Shown in pieces: positions 35,216-48,499 of a stretch of 64,000 nt of DNA. The notes under the pieces were generated by a model that searched no databases, was not told the DNA's origin, and saw nothing but the letters and a program-made list of their open reading frames with translations. The position numbers and the translations under genes were made by a program. Within the stretch, counting starts at the first letter, position 1. Each line of letters starts with the position of its first letter. The stretch spans positions 27,886,317-27,950,316 of the forward strand of contig CM060202.1 in assembly GCA_030562195.1 (NCBI GenBank), in the 5' to 3' direction. Source of the DNA: Nipponacmea schrenckii (taxonomy: Eukaryota > Mollusca > Gastropoda > Lottiidae).

Positions 35216-38200
35216 TTCTTGTTTCGCTGAATTTCGGGAAGTTTTTGAAACTAACTGCGAAAGGCTAAGACGGATTGAAAAGGGATTTCCCACTTTCAAG
35301 AGCTCTTTAATTTAGACAGTCAGCAGTGGCAGGTTACGGTTGAATGTCTGGTCTTCAGAAAGGCTATTAGCTTTCTAAATCACCCCATAACATACATTCT
35401 TGTGGTAAACTGAAATATTAGTGGGAATTTTCCCACTCGCATCTCTTCCCAACTCATTGTGGCTATGGTGAAGAGTAAATTCATGAGGTTACAATATACA
35501 TGTATACAAATAATATGTAACAGTTCTTTGGCAGGTGTTGAACTTAATCTGGTAGAAAATTATTATCTTAATGTATCTTTAACCACAAAACCGCAAACCC
35601 CAAACATATGTCTCTCTATAGTGAGATATTATGTATATGTATATACACCTCAACAGAACATTCATGCATACAAATCTAAACTAATGCTGTAAAATCTGAT
35701 TCAAGGAATTTGAAGGTATGGGATTATTAGGATATAGAATGACAATAACTCAACATTAAGCCTGGTCTTGACAAGAAACCTTCGCCTCAAAATTTAATTT
35801 GGTTGCTAAATAGGACTGTGGTTTGAAATCGCAACCGATATATCATAAAGGACTATGTTACTTATGACCCGAACGGGAAAACAAAACACGAAATGCATCA
35901 TTACAGTCATACATTGATAGCAGCGAATAAGCTTTGAATATGAGAAAGTATGTCAATATTTAATAATATACATGTATAGAGATATTGGTTTTATTAGCCT
36001 TGGTTTTGTCATTTTCAGTTCGGGGATGCTTTCTTTAGGAAGAGGTTATTTTCCTATAGATTAACGCACTAAGGTAGGTTTATTTTATTTTTCCAATTAA
36101 AACAAAAATTCAAAAATAGGTTTCAATGCCATAACCTTTGCCACCTCAGTTTATAATTTGAATTTATAGCCGATTGTATTATTCAAATAATTGTTGGTTG
36201 ACGGTTAAGCATAAATTGTGGCTTGTTGTAAATTTTGAATATTGTTAAATCCTACAATTCTAATATATTAAAAACTTGAAAATTATTCCTTTTTGCTCAA
36301 ATTTCTTTTAAAAATGTATAAGAAACAATACTTAAATCCTGTGCCAGTGCCTTTTAGTAAATCACTACTTTCAATCACCATAAACTGTAATATATATATA
36401 TATGAATATAAATAATTGAACAGAATTTTATAGTAAACAAGTCTTTAGGGAGTAATATACTACTTGTTATTTAATAGGATCTCTTTCACTAAAAAGGAGA
36501 GTATCTCTTTTAACACTCTAAACTAAATGTTGCTTAATGATTGTAAATAATTATAAAAAAATGATCGTGATTTCAAAACCAATTTTTTCGGTATTTTTCT
36601 TGACTGTTAATAGTAGGCTACATCACTTAATATGAAACCTTTATAATTAATATTATCATACCAGGTGTAGAAATTACTGAATTCAGGTTCACACAGTTAA
36701 TCTAATTTATAAATTTTAGGAATAAATATTTAATTCATTTACAAGGCGACACAACACCTTTATAAAAGCGTTTAATAATTGAATAATAACGCATAATTTC
36801 AAGGCTTTTAAACATCTAAAAATATTTTAATATAGAATGATTTTATTAATTAAATTATACGCTATTGATAGTATTATTGAGTTTAAACATATTAAATAAT
36901 ATTAACATAAACGATAGAAAAAAAAACGATTAATTTTTAATGTAAATTTTTTTTTTTTTAAATTCGTATATTATTTAGTTTTTCTTCCACTACAATTATT
37001 TCAATATTGCCTAAATGGGCTGTAAACGTATTTATTTTAAGTCAAAAGTTCTTCGCCATTTTGCCAATTTTTTGCCAGATAGACGTTATGTTGATAAACT
37101 AGTGAAAGATTCAAAATACACTGCCTCGGTTTGAGAATAAGAAGTCTTTCCAAATTTAAAAAAAAAATGTACAACGATTTTGTTAGAAAATATGCGCAAT
37201 TCAACTTGATACTGTCTTGCAGAATATACAGTCAACTTACAGAAACGCGTTGTCCAAAAAAACAGTATAAATGTTAAAGAGAAAACGATAATAATTCTAC
37301 CGTGTAATATACATGTATATATCAAAGGAAACCTATATGACTGCCGATCACCTCAAATATAGGCCTGATTAATTATAATATTCATATATAAAGTGATAAT
37401 ATTGTAAAAACATACAAAAAATTCATTTTGAATTAAATATGTAGACTAGTGTTTATATGTTTTTATTTTAAACAAAAATAGGCGCATGGTTTTTCAAAAA
37501 AGATAAAAAAATAACGGTTTATTTCATCACAGCTCAACATATTAACGGTATTTGCGGTATTTATATTATAGGATATAGGTTTTTGATTAATTAACATAAC
37601 ACTAATTATTATTATAATAACAAGTCTATTTATATGACGAATTTTCATTCGCACTTGTCTTAAAGGGCATGGTAATAATTATTGGGGAATAAAATGAATA
37701 TTTTGAATTATTGTTCAAACTGGAACGGAGTTGTAAATGTAGCCAATATATAATTATTTATAAATAAAAATATGAACCCATTTCAATTATTTGACCTATA
37801 TATTTAACAAACTAGAAGATTATTCAATTCTCTCTCTGAATTCTCATTTATTTATAAAAACACGCTTTATTTTATTCTGTAAAATCAAAAATTCTATTGT
37901 CGAATATCAATACATATACAGTTTTCACTTCAAAAACAATTACAAATTTATAAAAAAAAATAGAATAAAATGAATGCATAAAATTTCACTCAATCGCACG
38001 AATATCGGTACCATTTTGATGAGATAAATAAATCGAAATTTGAAATTGTTGCATAAATTTCAAACTTTAAGACCGCCATTTTAACATTTGAAATGTCTAA
38101 AAATAGAATAGAATTACGAGGCCACAATTGTTTCATTTTAACACGTAGATTATAACCGTAAATTGTTCTAATTTAAAAGAATTCCTAATTTGTCAGATTT

Positions 38201-38477
38201 TAAAATAGGTGACCGCCTATTACTTTAGATAACAAATACAATATTCTAAAACGGTTAAAAAGTAGACAAAAAACCTTTAAATGTCTATGGCAACATATAT
38301 AGAACACATTCTTTTACAAACGATTTATTAGCTATAAATTATTTTCAAAGTTTTTTTTTAAATTGAAAATCTTTTTACAGTTCCAGAAATTTTCCGCTCA
38401 GTTACTTATTTTTTCGGGGCCTTTACAACGTCTAAGTTGGCTAAGGATGACCAGCAGATTATACAAATCAGTTCATA
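35216..38477. other. unique, very AT-rich DNA, no gene recognised
   Basis: Frames of 60-80 codons at 35459, 37086, 37463 and 37791 are low-complexity (K, N, I, F, Y rich) and unrecognised. A short TA microsatellite lies at about 36391-36405. Confidence 0.55.
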
Positions 38478-39880
38478 ACATTATGATTTTATTATTTATT
38501 TTCTATATTTTGTCAGTGGCATTAGATTAGACTTATGTATCAGTTTTATTCCTTTATTATTAATTTTCTATATTTTGTTATTGTCATTAGATTGTGATTT
38601 TAGATCAATGGTTAGGACTTATTTATTAGTTTTATTCCTTTATTATTTATTTTCTGTACTTTGTCAGTGGCATTAGATTATGATTTTAGATCAATGGTTA
38701 GGACTTATGTATCAGTTTTATTCCTTTATTATTTATTTTCTATATTTTGTCAGTGTCATTAGATTATGATTTTAGATCAATGGTTAGGACTTATGTATCA
38801 GTTTTATTCCTTTATTATTTATTTTCTATTTTGTAAGTGTCATCAGATAATGATTTTAGATCAATGGTTAGGACTTATGTATCAGTTTTATTCCTTTATT
38901 ATTTATTTTCTTTATTTTGTCAGTGTCATTAGATTGTGATTTTAGATCAATGGTTAGGACTTGTGTATCAGTTTTATTCCTTTATTATTCATTTTCTATT
39001 TTGTCAGTGTCATAAGATTATGAATTTAGATCAATGGTTAGGACTTATGTATCAGTTTTATTCCTTTATTATTTATTTTCTTATTTTGTCAGTGGCATTA
39101 GATAATGATTTTAGATCAATGGTTAGGACTTATGTATCAGTTTTATTCCTTTATTATTTATTTTCTTTATTTTGTCAGTGTCATTAGATTGTGATTTTAG
39201 ATCAATGGTTAGGACTTGTGTATCAGTTTTATTCCTTTATTATTTATTTTCTATTTTGTCAGTGTCATTAGATTATGATTTTAGATCAATGGTTAGGACT
39301 TATGTATCAGTTTTATTCCTTTATTATTTATTTTCTATATTTTGTCAGTGGCATTAGATTGTGATTTTAGATCAGTGATAAGGACTTATGTATCAGTTTT
39401 ATTCCTTTATTATTTATTTTCTATTTTGTCAGTGTCATTAGATTATGATTTTAGATCAATGGTTAGGACTTATGTATCAGTTTTATTCCTTTATTATTTA
39501 TTTTCTATATTTTGTCAGTGTCATTAGATTATGATTTTAGATCAATGGTTAGGACTTATGTATCAGTTTTATTCCTTTATTATTTATTTTCTATATTTTG
39601 TCAGTGGCATTAGATTGTGATTTTAGATCAGTGATAAGGACTTATGTATCAGTTTTATTCCTTTATTATTTATTTTCTGTACTTTGTCGGTGTCATTTGA
39701 TTATGATTTTAGATCAATGGTTAGGACTTATGTATCAGTTTTATTCCTTTATTATTTATTTTCTATATTTTGTCAGTGTCATAAGATTATGATTTCAGAT
39801 CAATGGTTAGGACTTATGTATCAGTTTTATTCCTTTATTATTTATTTTCTATATTTTGTCAGTGTCATTAGATTGTCATT
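38478..39880 (+). repeat. minisatellite H (locus H2), 86-bp unit, about 16 copies
   Basis: Unit words are ATTAGATTATGATTTTAGAT, CAATGGTTAGGACTTATGTA, TCAGTTTTATTCCTTTATTA and TTTATTTTCTATATTTTGTC. It is the reverse complement of locus H1, 18 kb away, with near-identical sequence. The several overlapping frames of 60-80 codons here are repeat by-products: 86 is not a multiple of 3, so each frame closes after about one to two units. Confidence 0.95.
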
Positions 39881-40266
39881 AGTTTTGATTTATTTAATCT
39901 ATTTCTAATCCTTTTCGCCTTTTTCAGAATTAGTTTGAGTTAAAGATATATTTAAAAAGACGAAAAAGTTTTGATAAAAAATCGTGGGGAAAAGCAAATA
40001 CCTTAAAACTCAAAACACAAGAAAGATTCACATTTATCTATAACTTTAAAATTAAAATTCAGATTATATTTGCTCATTCCTTAATAATTTTTTTTGGTAA
40101 AAATTTGACACCGAAATTAACTCATTATTAACTCAAATATTAATTTTTTTATATAAGATGATGGTCAGCTCTTATTTCGAAATTGTCACAAAACTTGAAT
40201 CTTAAATTGTAATTGATATTTCAAAAATACTAATCCTTAAGCGAAATTTAGGGGTAGGGAGCTCAT
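39881..40266. other. unique AT-rich spacer
   Basis: Nothing recognised between array H2 and the palindrome. Confidence 0.5.
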
Positions 40267-40320
40267 GAATAACGAACACAGTTTTTATGGTATACTACTC
40301 CTCAATTTAATACAATAATA

Positions 40321-40358
40321 CACAACGTTTCAAATAATTACACTGTCGTCATCAGGTG
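40321..40358 (-). ncRNA. hammerhead-ribozyme-like motif, left arm
   Basis: On the minus strand: CAC, CTGATGA, a 17-nt segment expected to form stem II (poorly paired here), GAAAC, GTT, GTG. The three-base CAC/GTG stem I and the core bases are present. Stem III is only AC/GT with no loop, as in minimal hammerheads thought to act as dimers. Activity is uncertain because stem II is degraded. Confidence 0.35.
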
Positions 40359-40398
40359 AACAAGGCTAACTTATTGTTATATTTTAATGAGTCGTGTT

Positions 40399-40435
40399 CA
40401 CCTGATGAGGACAATGTAATTGTTGAAACGTAGTG
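40399..40435 (+). ncRNA. hammerhead-ribozyme-like motif, right arm
   Basis: CAC (stem I), CTGATGA (core), G plus GACAAT-GTA-ATTGTT (a 6-bp stem II with one extra base and a G-U pair), GAAAC (core and stem III), GTA, GTG (stem I). The predicted cleavage position follows A40432. This is the best-formed of the hammerhead-like copies in the window. Stem III is minimal, so a monomer may be inactive. Confidence 0.42.
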
Positions 40436-40482
40436 TTATTAAATTGAGGAGTAGTATACCATAAAAACTGTGTTCATTATTC

Positions 40483-43400
40483 AAAAATACTGGGTCAAGT
40501 TAAATTCATCAGTCTGGCCTCAAACATATTCAAATAACCATAGCTATGTTTTTTTTGGTTAGAAATAATACAATTAAAATAAACAGATTTTGACAATATG
40601 GCACACAATTCAAATATTACATTTTGACAACTTTGAAGCAATGACGAGAATTTTTAAATACAAAAAATAACTGTCTAGCTTTTAAGAAAAGCTTTTTTAA
40701 ACTGAAAATACTGCAATGAAAGCGATTTTTTTTTTATTTCTATTGAGAGATATTCATTCTACTTCCGTTATCAACAAACATGTCACTTCGGAACTGGCGA
40801 TCTGGAACAATGCTTTTATCAATTTGTTTAATATTTTTCACACTTATCTTTTACTTCAATCATTACATTTACAACCGATATTGATAATGTAATTTATAGA
40901 AACGTTGTGTACAATATTAATTAAGGAGTTGGTTTCTTATATTCAAATCAAGAAAGATTACATGAAATGAAAATTAAAAAACAAAAAAACCATCTGTTTT
41001 TGTATATTTCAAGGGTATTTGATAAAACTGTTAGTATTATTGTAAATGGGGGGGGGGGGGCTGTGGGGTCTAACTATGATTAAACTGTGACCATGAGTGT
41101 TAGAAGAGGGTGAGGTTAGAAGAGGGTCAGGTCTAACTCAAGATCTCTGACTTTAATCCTACCTAGGTAAAAGCCCCGTAATACATAGTCACTTTCAAAA
41201 TTAACATATGACAAAAACGTTCAATAAGTGTGCATCGAAAACCATCTTTATGTCCTACCAATACCAATACCATGGCTTCAAAAAGACAAAATGTGGAAGA
41301 CAGTTTTTTTCAATCAATTTTTTATCTCTCTCAAAAGACTAAAATCGTCAATATTAATATTTGGCATGTCAAAATAATATAGTTTTAATTCCTCGAAAGA
41401 AAATCTTCAAAAATCAAAATGTTTTTGATGAAACTGTGGTTATTAATGTTTCCAAGAATTATGTTTTTATAAATGCAAATCTTCTTTTTACAAATATCCC
41501 AAATGTCGAATATTCATTCCATATAATTGGAGTCATTTAATAGCAAGGGTGTCTTCAAAAACACAAGAATTTTAAATTTGACTTTGAAAGCACAAACTCG
41601 AATACAAGTTCTAAACCATGTCTACACACTGAATATTTTCAAAAAATGAAAATTGAATGTGGACAAATTTTGACTATTTACTACACTCAGTGCTTAGAAT
41701 GTGAAATGATTTAAAAATAAAAAGATTACTTGTTACTGCTTTTAAAGTGAGGAAACTATAAGTGATCAAATTGTTCCTTCGATTATCAATGCTTGAATCA
41801 TTGAAAACCTGTACAACACAAATTCAAAATACACGATTTTGACATCACAGTGAATAGCATGTTGTATTCAACTTCAGTTGAAATAAAGCGGGTAGTCGGT
41901 TGACCTAGATTACGATGCAGAAGTGCAGTGTGTGTTGGGCCATATTAACTATTGCAGTAAGATATAGTTAGTTATTTCTAGCCCATGGCCACATTTTAAT
42001 ATCAAAAATGAAAAGAGTGTTGCAGAGATGAATTAGACAGTGTCAAAACAAACCAAAATTAGAAGTTATAAAATATATTTATGACGCTAATAGACGTACT
42101 CGTCATAAAAAAAAAAAAACACACCATTAAATTTAAACTTTCAACTCAATAGATTCTTTTAAGAAAATTCTCGAAAAAATATACACAATTATAATGTCAG
42201 AATAGAATTCATGTCCTTAATATCAGACATAATTAACCTATAACAAAATCGAAATACAGACAGGGGTTCTGATGGACCAACCTTATAAACAAACAATAGA
42301 AGACACAAATAATGGACCACACTTTGCAGATAAATAGCAAGTATTTGGCAGAAGTGAATTACTCTCTGGGGTTTTCTGTAGTCCTACCGACTTGATCTAA
42401 AACTCAGTCGAAATCTGTACAACATAGCATGATTTTAAGATCGAAAAAAAATAACATTGGATACAATTAAAATACTTAATTGTTTTATTCACTAGCTTTA
42501 AGCAAGTATATTAAGATTAAATCTGCTATATCGAAATAGAATGTAAATTCATCAACTTGCCTCCCAGACTACAACGAAGGGCCAAGTATTACTGAAATGA
42601 TATCTTCAAATCGCTAGGTAGTTTTACTGTTTAACAAAACCATTCCACTTTTTAAAAGAATTATTTTTAGTTTTACTCAGACGAATGTCAGGTTGTCTGA
42701 TCGAATTCAAGTGGATGCAGTTTCGATAAAAAGCACGAGCTGCACGAGGTTAAAGGGGGATAATTCGATTCACATCTGCCATTTTGAACGCAGCTAGACT
42801 AAACATAACAGTGTTTTCAATTAATGCTTGTTAGTTAAACATATCTAATACCAACAAAAAAAAGTATGTTAGGGTAACGGGTCTAGTCGAGATAAATTAA
42901 AAAATATATTTATATATATATGGTTTATAGAGTCTTAATTGTTATCATAGTAACTAGGTCATTGTCCGTTTTAAACTGCACTGAATACCAAACATGTTGT
43001 CATGTAGATAAAATTAACAAGGATTTTACCCCTGTAATTCTCTAAATCTGTACCGTCATGGAATGAAATACAACCATATTTCCATACCCGGAGGCGTATA
43101 TAGAAAACGTCTGAGGGGGTGAGCAAAAAAGAAAAGTGTCTCTTGGATTTCATGAACTTTTAAAGGCGCAAGCAAAGTTTTTTGTGTATATGTATATTGA
43201 AATATTATTGAAATAAAATTTAGTTACATCTTTCAGATTTGTATTTTGATTTGATTTATTTGTTTTTTTTTTCTTTATTAAAGGTACCAGAAAAATGTGA
43301 TTCAGGAAATATTAAAATTGGAGAGAATGGTGAAAAATCTTCTACCAATTTTTCGGTTGTCTAAGAATTTTTATTATAGCTAATTTTGTTTCTTCTTGAT

Positions 43401-43908
43401 TTCTTTTCAGTTCTACAGGTTTTCAGCAAAAGTACATATTTATTCTTTTTTCCCCAGCGCTGATATTCTTCCTATTATTGCATCATTTCCTCTTTGAATT
43501 TTCTATTTGCAGATACAGTTTTCAAATTTTAGGAAGAAAATCATCACCATCATAAGAATCAGAATTATCGCCTTATCCAGTGAATTTTGTATCATTTTTA
43601 TTCTATTTTTGTCATTTTTTATTAGACATATTTCCCATATTTTAGAGATCCTCGAGGCAAGTCAAGAGTTCAAACAACAATACAATCTTACTGCCATATT
43701 TTTCGCTTTTATTTTTTATCACATAGAAAAATCCTGATATACTCCACTCATAGCGACTTTCAAAAACAGGGGTGACAGACAGAATAAAATGGAGGTTTAA
43801 GCCAAGTTTTTGTTCCAGTGTTGAAGTGGAGGTGTATGAAGAAAATAAAAGTGACAAAGACAAGAGAAAAAGGCAAAGACCTTATCTACTCGGCTATTAT
43901 ATAGGCCC
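40483..43908. other. unique AT-rich DNA, no gene recognised
   Basis: A single F-module remnant lies at about 40870-40935 (GTAATTTATAGAAACGTTGT). A run of 13 G starts at 41048. The interval 42690-42800 is GC-richer, with GCACGAGCTGCACGAGG and CTGCCATTTTGAACGC. No RNA gene or recognised coding. Confidence 0.5.
41048..41060 (+). repeat. G13 homopolymer
   Basis: An uninterrupted G run followed closely by CTGTGGGG, in otherwise AT-rich DNA. It has potential for a G-quadruplex. Confidence 0.8.
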
Positions 43909-44537
43909 TTACTTCCTCTAGGTTGGCTATTACTTTCTCTAAATATTCCATTTACTTCCTCTAGGTTGGCTATTGCTTTCTCTAAATATTTCGAATAGTA
44001 ACTTGTTACTTTTCAATCACCATAATCTCTAAATATTTCATTTACTTCCTCTAGGTTGGCTATTACTTTCTGTAAATATTTCATTTACTTCCTCTAGGTT
44101 GGCTATTACTTTCTGTAAATATTTCATTTACTTCCTCTAGGTTGGCTATTACTTTCTCTAAATATTTCATTTATTTCCTCTAGGTTGGCTATTACTTTCT
44201 CTAAATATTACATTTACTTCCTCTAGGTTGGCTATTGCTTTCTCTAAATATTTCATTTACTTCCTCTAGGTTGGCTATTACTTTCTCTAAGTATTTCATT
44301 TACTTCCTCTAGGTTGGCTATTACTTTCACTAAATATTCCATTTACTTCCTCTAGGTTGGCTATTACTTTCTCTAAATATTTCATTTACTTCCTCTAGGT
44401 TGGCTATTACTTTCTCTAAATATTTCATTTACTTCCTCTAGGTTGGCTATTACTTTCTCTAAATATTCCATTTACTTCCTCTAGGTTGGCTATTACTTTC
44501 TCTAAATAATCCATTTACATCCTCTAGGTTGGCTATT
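43909..44537 (+). repeat. minisatellite M, 43-bp unit, about 14 copies
   Basis: Unit words are TTACTTCCTCTAGGTTGGCT and ATTACTTTCTCTAAATATTT. The second and third units are separated by about 40 bases of unrelated sequence (about 43990-44030). The array ends about 25 bases before array B2. Confidence 0.93.
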
Positions 44538-44562
44538 GATTCCGCTCAATATAATTCAAAAA

Positions 44563-45323
44563 TGATAGACTCTTTATATAATATGAGTCAGAATGAGGTC
44601 CAATACACAGGGATATGGTCCTGTGTAACATTCATCCATAGAGACAAACATAGACTCTATATTTTACGCGGGTCAGAATTAGGTCCAATATCCTAGGACA
44701 TGGTCCTGTGTAACATTCAGCCCATAGAGACAAACATAGACTCTTTATTTTACATGGGTCAGAATAAGGTTCAATACACAAGGACATGGTCCTGTCTAAC
44801 ATTCAGCCCATAGAGACAAACGTAGACTCTTTACTTTACATGGGTAAGAATTAGGTCTTATATACAAGGACAAGCCCTGTCTAACATTCAAGCCATAGAG
44901 ACAAACATACACTCTTTATTTAACATGGGTCAGAATTAGGTGCAATACACAAGGACATGGTCCTGTCTAATATTCAGCCCATAGAGACAAACATAGACTC
45001 TTTATTTTACATGGGTCAGAATGAGGTCCAATACACAGGGACACGGTCCTGTCTAACATTCAGCCCATGGAGACAAACATAGACTCTATATTTTACATGG
45101 GTCAGAATTAGGACCAATACACAATGGCATGGCCCTGTCTAACATTCAGCCCATAGAGACAAACATACACTCTTTATTTTACATGGGTTAGAATAAGGTC
45201 CAATACACAAGGACATAGTCCTGTCTAACATTCAGTCCATAGAGACAAACATAGAGTCTTTAGTTTATATGGGTCAGAATTAGGTCCAATACACAAGGAC
45301 ATGGTCCTGTCGAATATTCAGCA
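44563..45323 (+). repeat. minisatellite B (locus B2), 86-bp unit, about 9 copies
   Basis: Same unit and orientation as locus B1, 38 kb away. Variation is mostly in AATAAGGT/AATTAGGT and in the CATGGTCCTGT segment. Confidence 0.93.
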
Positions 45324-48300
45324 ATGACATTTTAATGATAATTCATCGCCGTTGCAAGATTTTTGGAGAAGAGTGTCCTGAATATTTTTCACGCTGAAAG
45401 GTGGCATTCCTCTGATGGATAATTGTCGTTGTAAAGGTAAAAGCTAAACTCGAGAAATTCACGAGAGAAGACGAGGAAGAATCTGCCATTTTTAAAAGGT
45501 TCAGCTGATCGATAAAATGTATGTTTCTATGTATGTCAAAATAGTGTTCATTTATAGATTATTGTAGGGTTATGTCTGGAATATATTGATTTGTTAGGAA
45601 AGTGTGAAACGTCAAGAAGTTCATCGTTTCAGCATCACCTGGCTCACCGCTTACCTTTCATACTTACCAATACTCCACATGGTTCCAATTTGTTAAGAAT
45701 CGTTTTTATTTCACACTATTCACTATTCGATATTAGTTCAGGGGCGAAGATTTGTATTTGTTGTTATTACAGAGGAAATATATAAATACCATGCTATGAA
45801 GACGCTCTAAAATCTAATAGATTGAAACCGGACGTCTAAGGTTATCTTAGTAAGAGATATTCAGTAAATATCTATATATTCAAAATCACCCGAATAACCT
45901 CTAATACTTACCTATAGGCCTACATCAGATCACTTTACAATCTATTTAACACATTGACAGGTAGCATCTATCGGCATACAAATGATTTTCACATTTTAGA
46001 AAAAGAAGACATCTTAAAATGTCACTTTTCGAAGGTTTAGTGAAAGTGACGTCACGAGGAGATTAGTATAAATGCAAGTGTAAGAACCGCAGACGTCTGA
46101 TAGAAAATTGGATTTTATAAATTGATGATATCAGTGTCCAAAAGTTAAACTTTAAGAAAACCTCTTCCATTTGTTTCACGTTTTCAGTATGGTGTTGGAT
46201 ATTTTCCACATGCTATCATTTTCTTTTCATCCCTTTTTATTCTTCAGACGATTTCTCTTATAATTCTACATATTACATGTTTCAGGTTCTGTTTTAATAT
46301 ATTTTTTTTCATATTCAAAGGTCAAAGTTCAAGTTTCTTTAAATCCCCCCCCCCCCTTTTTTTTTAGATCGTCCTTAAATTTCACTCTATACTCAAAGCT
46401 AATTCTCGACGTCAAATTTTTAAATTTTATTATAGATCTAGATTTTTAAACTTTCATATTGCAATGGAGACATTCAACCCCAAAAAACTACTGAATCAGC
46501 AATATCCTATTGATGTATTTCATGCAGTTTACCCACCATCTCACCCTCTCATCCTTTCTACCAAAAATGACTTTAACTTTATAATTTGAAAAATTTCGTT
46601 TTTTTTAAAACATCAGGGTACAGGTAGAAATTATCAAAAAATTAAAACCATTTTAATATCGAAGTTGGCTTCATAACAAACTTAACATCTTTCAATTTTC
46701 CCATTCGCTTTAAAATCACCCCAAATATTAAATGAATTTTATAATTTAGACGAAATAAATCATATATATTAGATGTAGAAAATGGTAAATTTTGGTGTAA
46801 GTCTTCTAACAATCGTTCCACCATCTACATTTTCTACATTGTAGGACATTTGAAGCAAGCTATTTCTTTCAATCAATCCAACAAAATGGCCATTTTTCAG
46901 CTAAAAACTGATAAATAAAGAAGAAAACAAACCCACCGAATCTTCTGGAATGTTCCACTGGCATCATTGATCGTATTTTTCTCCATTTTCCATCCAGTTT
47001 CTTGTTCACAACTCTGAAAGAGAATGTAGGTCATCGTCAATAGCTGTACTCTGTTGCTTGGCGGAAGGATAACAAGTAGAAACCGTTTCACTACTAGTTT
47101 GAATGGGGTGATATGCTATTTAAATATTCGTCACGTGATCAACGAGTTAACCACGCCTTTTTGATAATGGCGGCTAACCGTTAAATTCAGGTGAAACGTT
47201 TGAAATATATCAATTTAACGAATTTTTCATTTAAAATGCAAACATAAGATATAAATATTTAAAAATAAGAATTCGTTAACATCTTATATTTTAAAATTTT
47301 AAAATTTATGACGAAAAGCTTACAAAATTTGTAATAGTTTGACTGATTCAGTTAATGTATATTTGTAACTACTAAATATTTGTATTCCTAATCGACATGT
47401 TTCATTAATAATTTACACTAATGAGGAAGTTAATAATTAAAAGTAATGAACCATTTGAAAATGACTACAAAATATCACAAACTAGTGAAAAAGATAATGG
47501 TTTTATATGGGATTATTCCTTGTTTATTTAATATTAATATTATTTTGAAACACTACAAATAATTATTACTACCGTATAAAATTTCTCTTACTTCAATTTA
47601 TTAATCTCTGAAAATCAATCTATCTATTATTGAAAATTTAATTTTCGATTTTTGTGTCTGGAATAGATTTTTTAAACAATAAGGTAATCGAGTCTAGATC
47701 AGGGAGAATATTTCGTTTGTTTTACTCAAACTTACAGGTCAAGAGATTTTTGCATGGGTAAATAATATTGAGGAGTCGAAATCAATTTTATTGTATAGCC
47801 TCACCCCCCCCCCCCCGAAAACCCTTTAAATTAGCACACAGAAAATCAATGAAAACAGACGTGCAAATTATCTAAATAAATTTATTTTATTCGGAAGATT
47901 TATTACATTCAATAAAGAAATTAAATTTATAAGTAAACGAATAATCATGTTGTTAATTTAAAATTCATCTTTCGAAATGCCACAAAACAAAAACCATAAT
48001 TATACGGAAGTTAAAATCGAAATAAATTATTTGAATTTTTTCTATTGTAAATTAATAATTTTAAATAAATACAGGACGCCAAATTTCTAAAAAAAAAAGT
48101 TTCTTATTTAAAAACTGTAATTTATATTTCATTATTGATTTCTTAATAATGTGTTATTTATTTTTCAGGAAACGAATTGGAAATATTTTAATTGGAATAT
48201 ATATCGTAAAGGTTAGTCAAATTGGTTTTAATTTCGTTTAAAAAACCATTTAAACTATGCATTCGTAATGAAAAAAACTCGTGACAAAATTCTGCAAAAC

Positions 48301-48499
48301 GAAAAAAAAAAAATAATACAGTATTATTTCAAAAAATCATCGGAAAATAAATTAATATATACAATATACAATCACAAAATTCATTCTTATTAAATATTTT
48401 CTAATAATATCTGATATTATTACAAACATTAGTACAATTTTCTATTCTTTGACACTTAAATTGGAGTTTTATCAAAATAGTATAATAATTCCTAAAATT
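45324..48499. other. unique DNA with a CRE/TATA pair and C-rich runs
   Basis: No gene recognised. Frames of 60-64 codons at 45591, 46642 and 46897 are unrecognised. C runs start at 46345 (C12 then T9) and at about 47804 (C13). Around 47160 AATGGCGGCTAACCG is a YY1-like word. Confidence 0.5.
46047..46074 (+). promoter_or_regulatory. CRE plus TATA-like core promoter candidate
   Basis: A perfect CRE palindrome TGACGTCA (46047-46054) is followed 12 bases later by TATAAATG (46067-46074), within a 16-18 bp inverted context (GTCACTTTTC and GAAAGTGAC). The spacing is plausible for a regulated promoter with transcription starting near 46.1 kb on the + strand. No transcript features downstream are recognised. 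Confidence 0.3.

Larger units (their letters stand above)
40267..40482. mobile_element. 216-bp palindrome built from two inverted F modules
   Basis: Left arm 40267-40361 and right arm 40396-40482 are reverse complements apart from an indel of about 9 bases and scattered substitutions. Reading outwards each arm has GTTCACCTGATGA, a hairpin, GAAACGT, TTAAATTGAGGAGTAGTATA, CCATAAAAACTGTGTTC and ATTATTC. The 34-base centre is unrelated. The arm is the same module as the 69-bp F unit plus a longer outer end. I infer a foldback or MITE-like element, or two head-to-head copies of a Penelope-like terminal segment. No target duplication is visible. Confidence 0.8.

Noticed and set aside
38936..39908. 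Family of small membrane-like proteins (VSVLFLYYLFS repeats)
   Set aside because: Overlapping by-products of the 86-bp H array in shifting frames.
45340..45395. Short peptide frame containing RRCKIFGEECPEYFSR
   Set aside because: It looks peptide-like, with two cysteines, but it is only about 20 codons, has no signal peptide or precursor context, and starts at the edge of array B2.
13448..47180. Scattered AAATGGCG/GCCATCTT (YY1-like) words as promoters
   Set aside because: At least eight such words occur across the window without other promoter features. They are too short to support a call individually.
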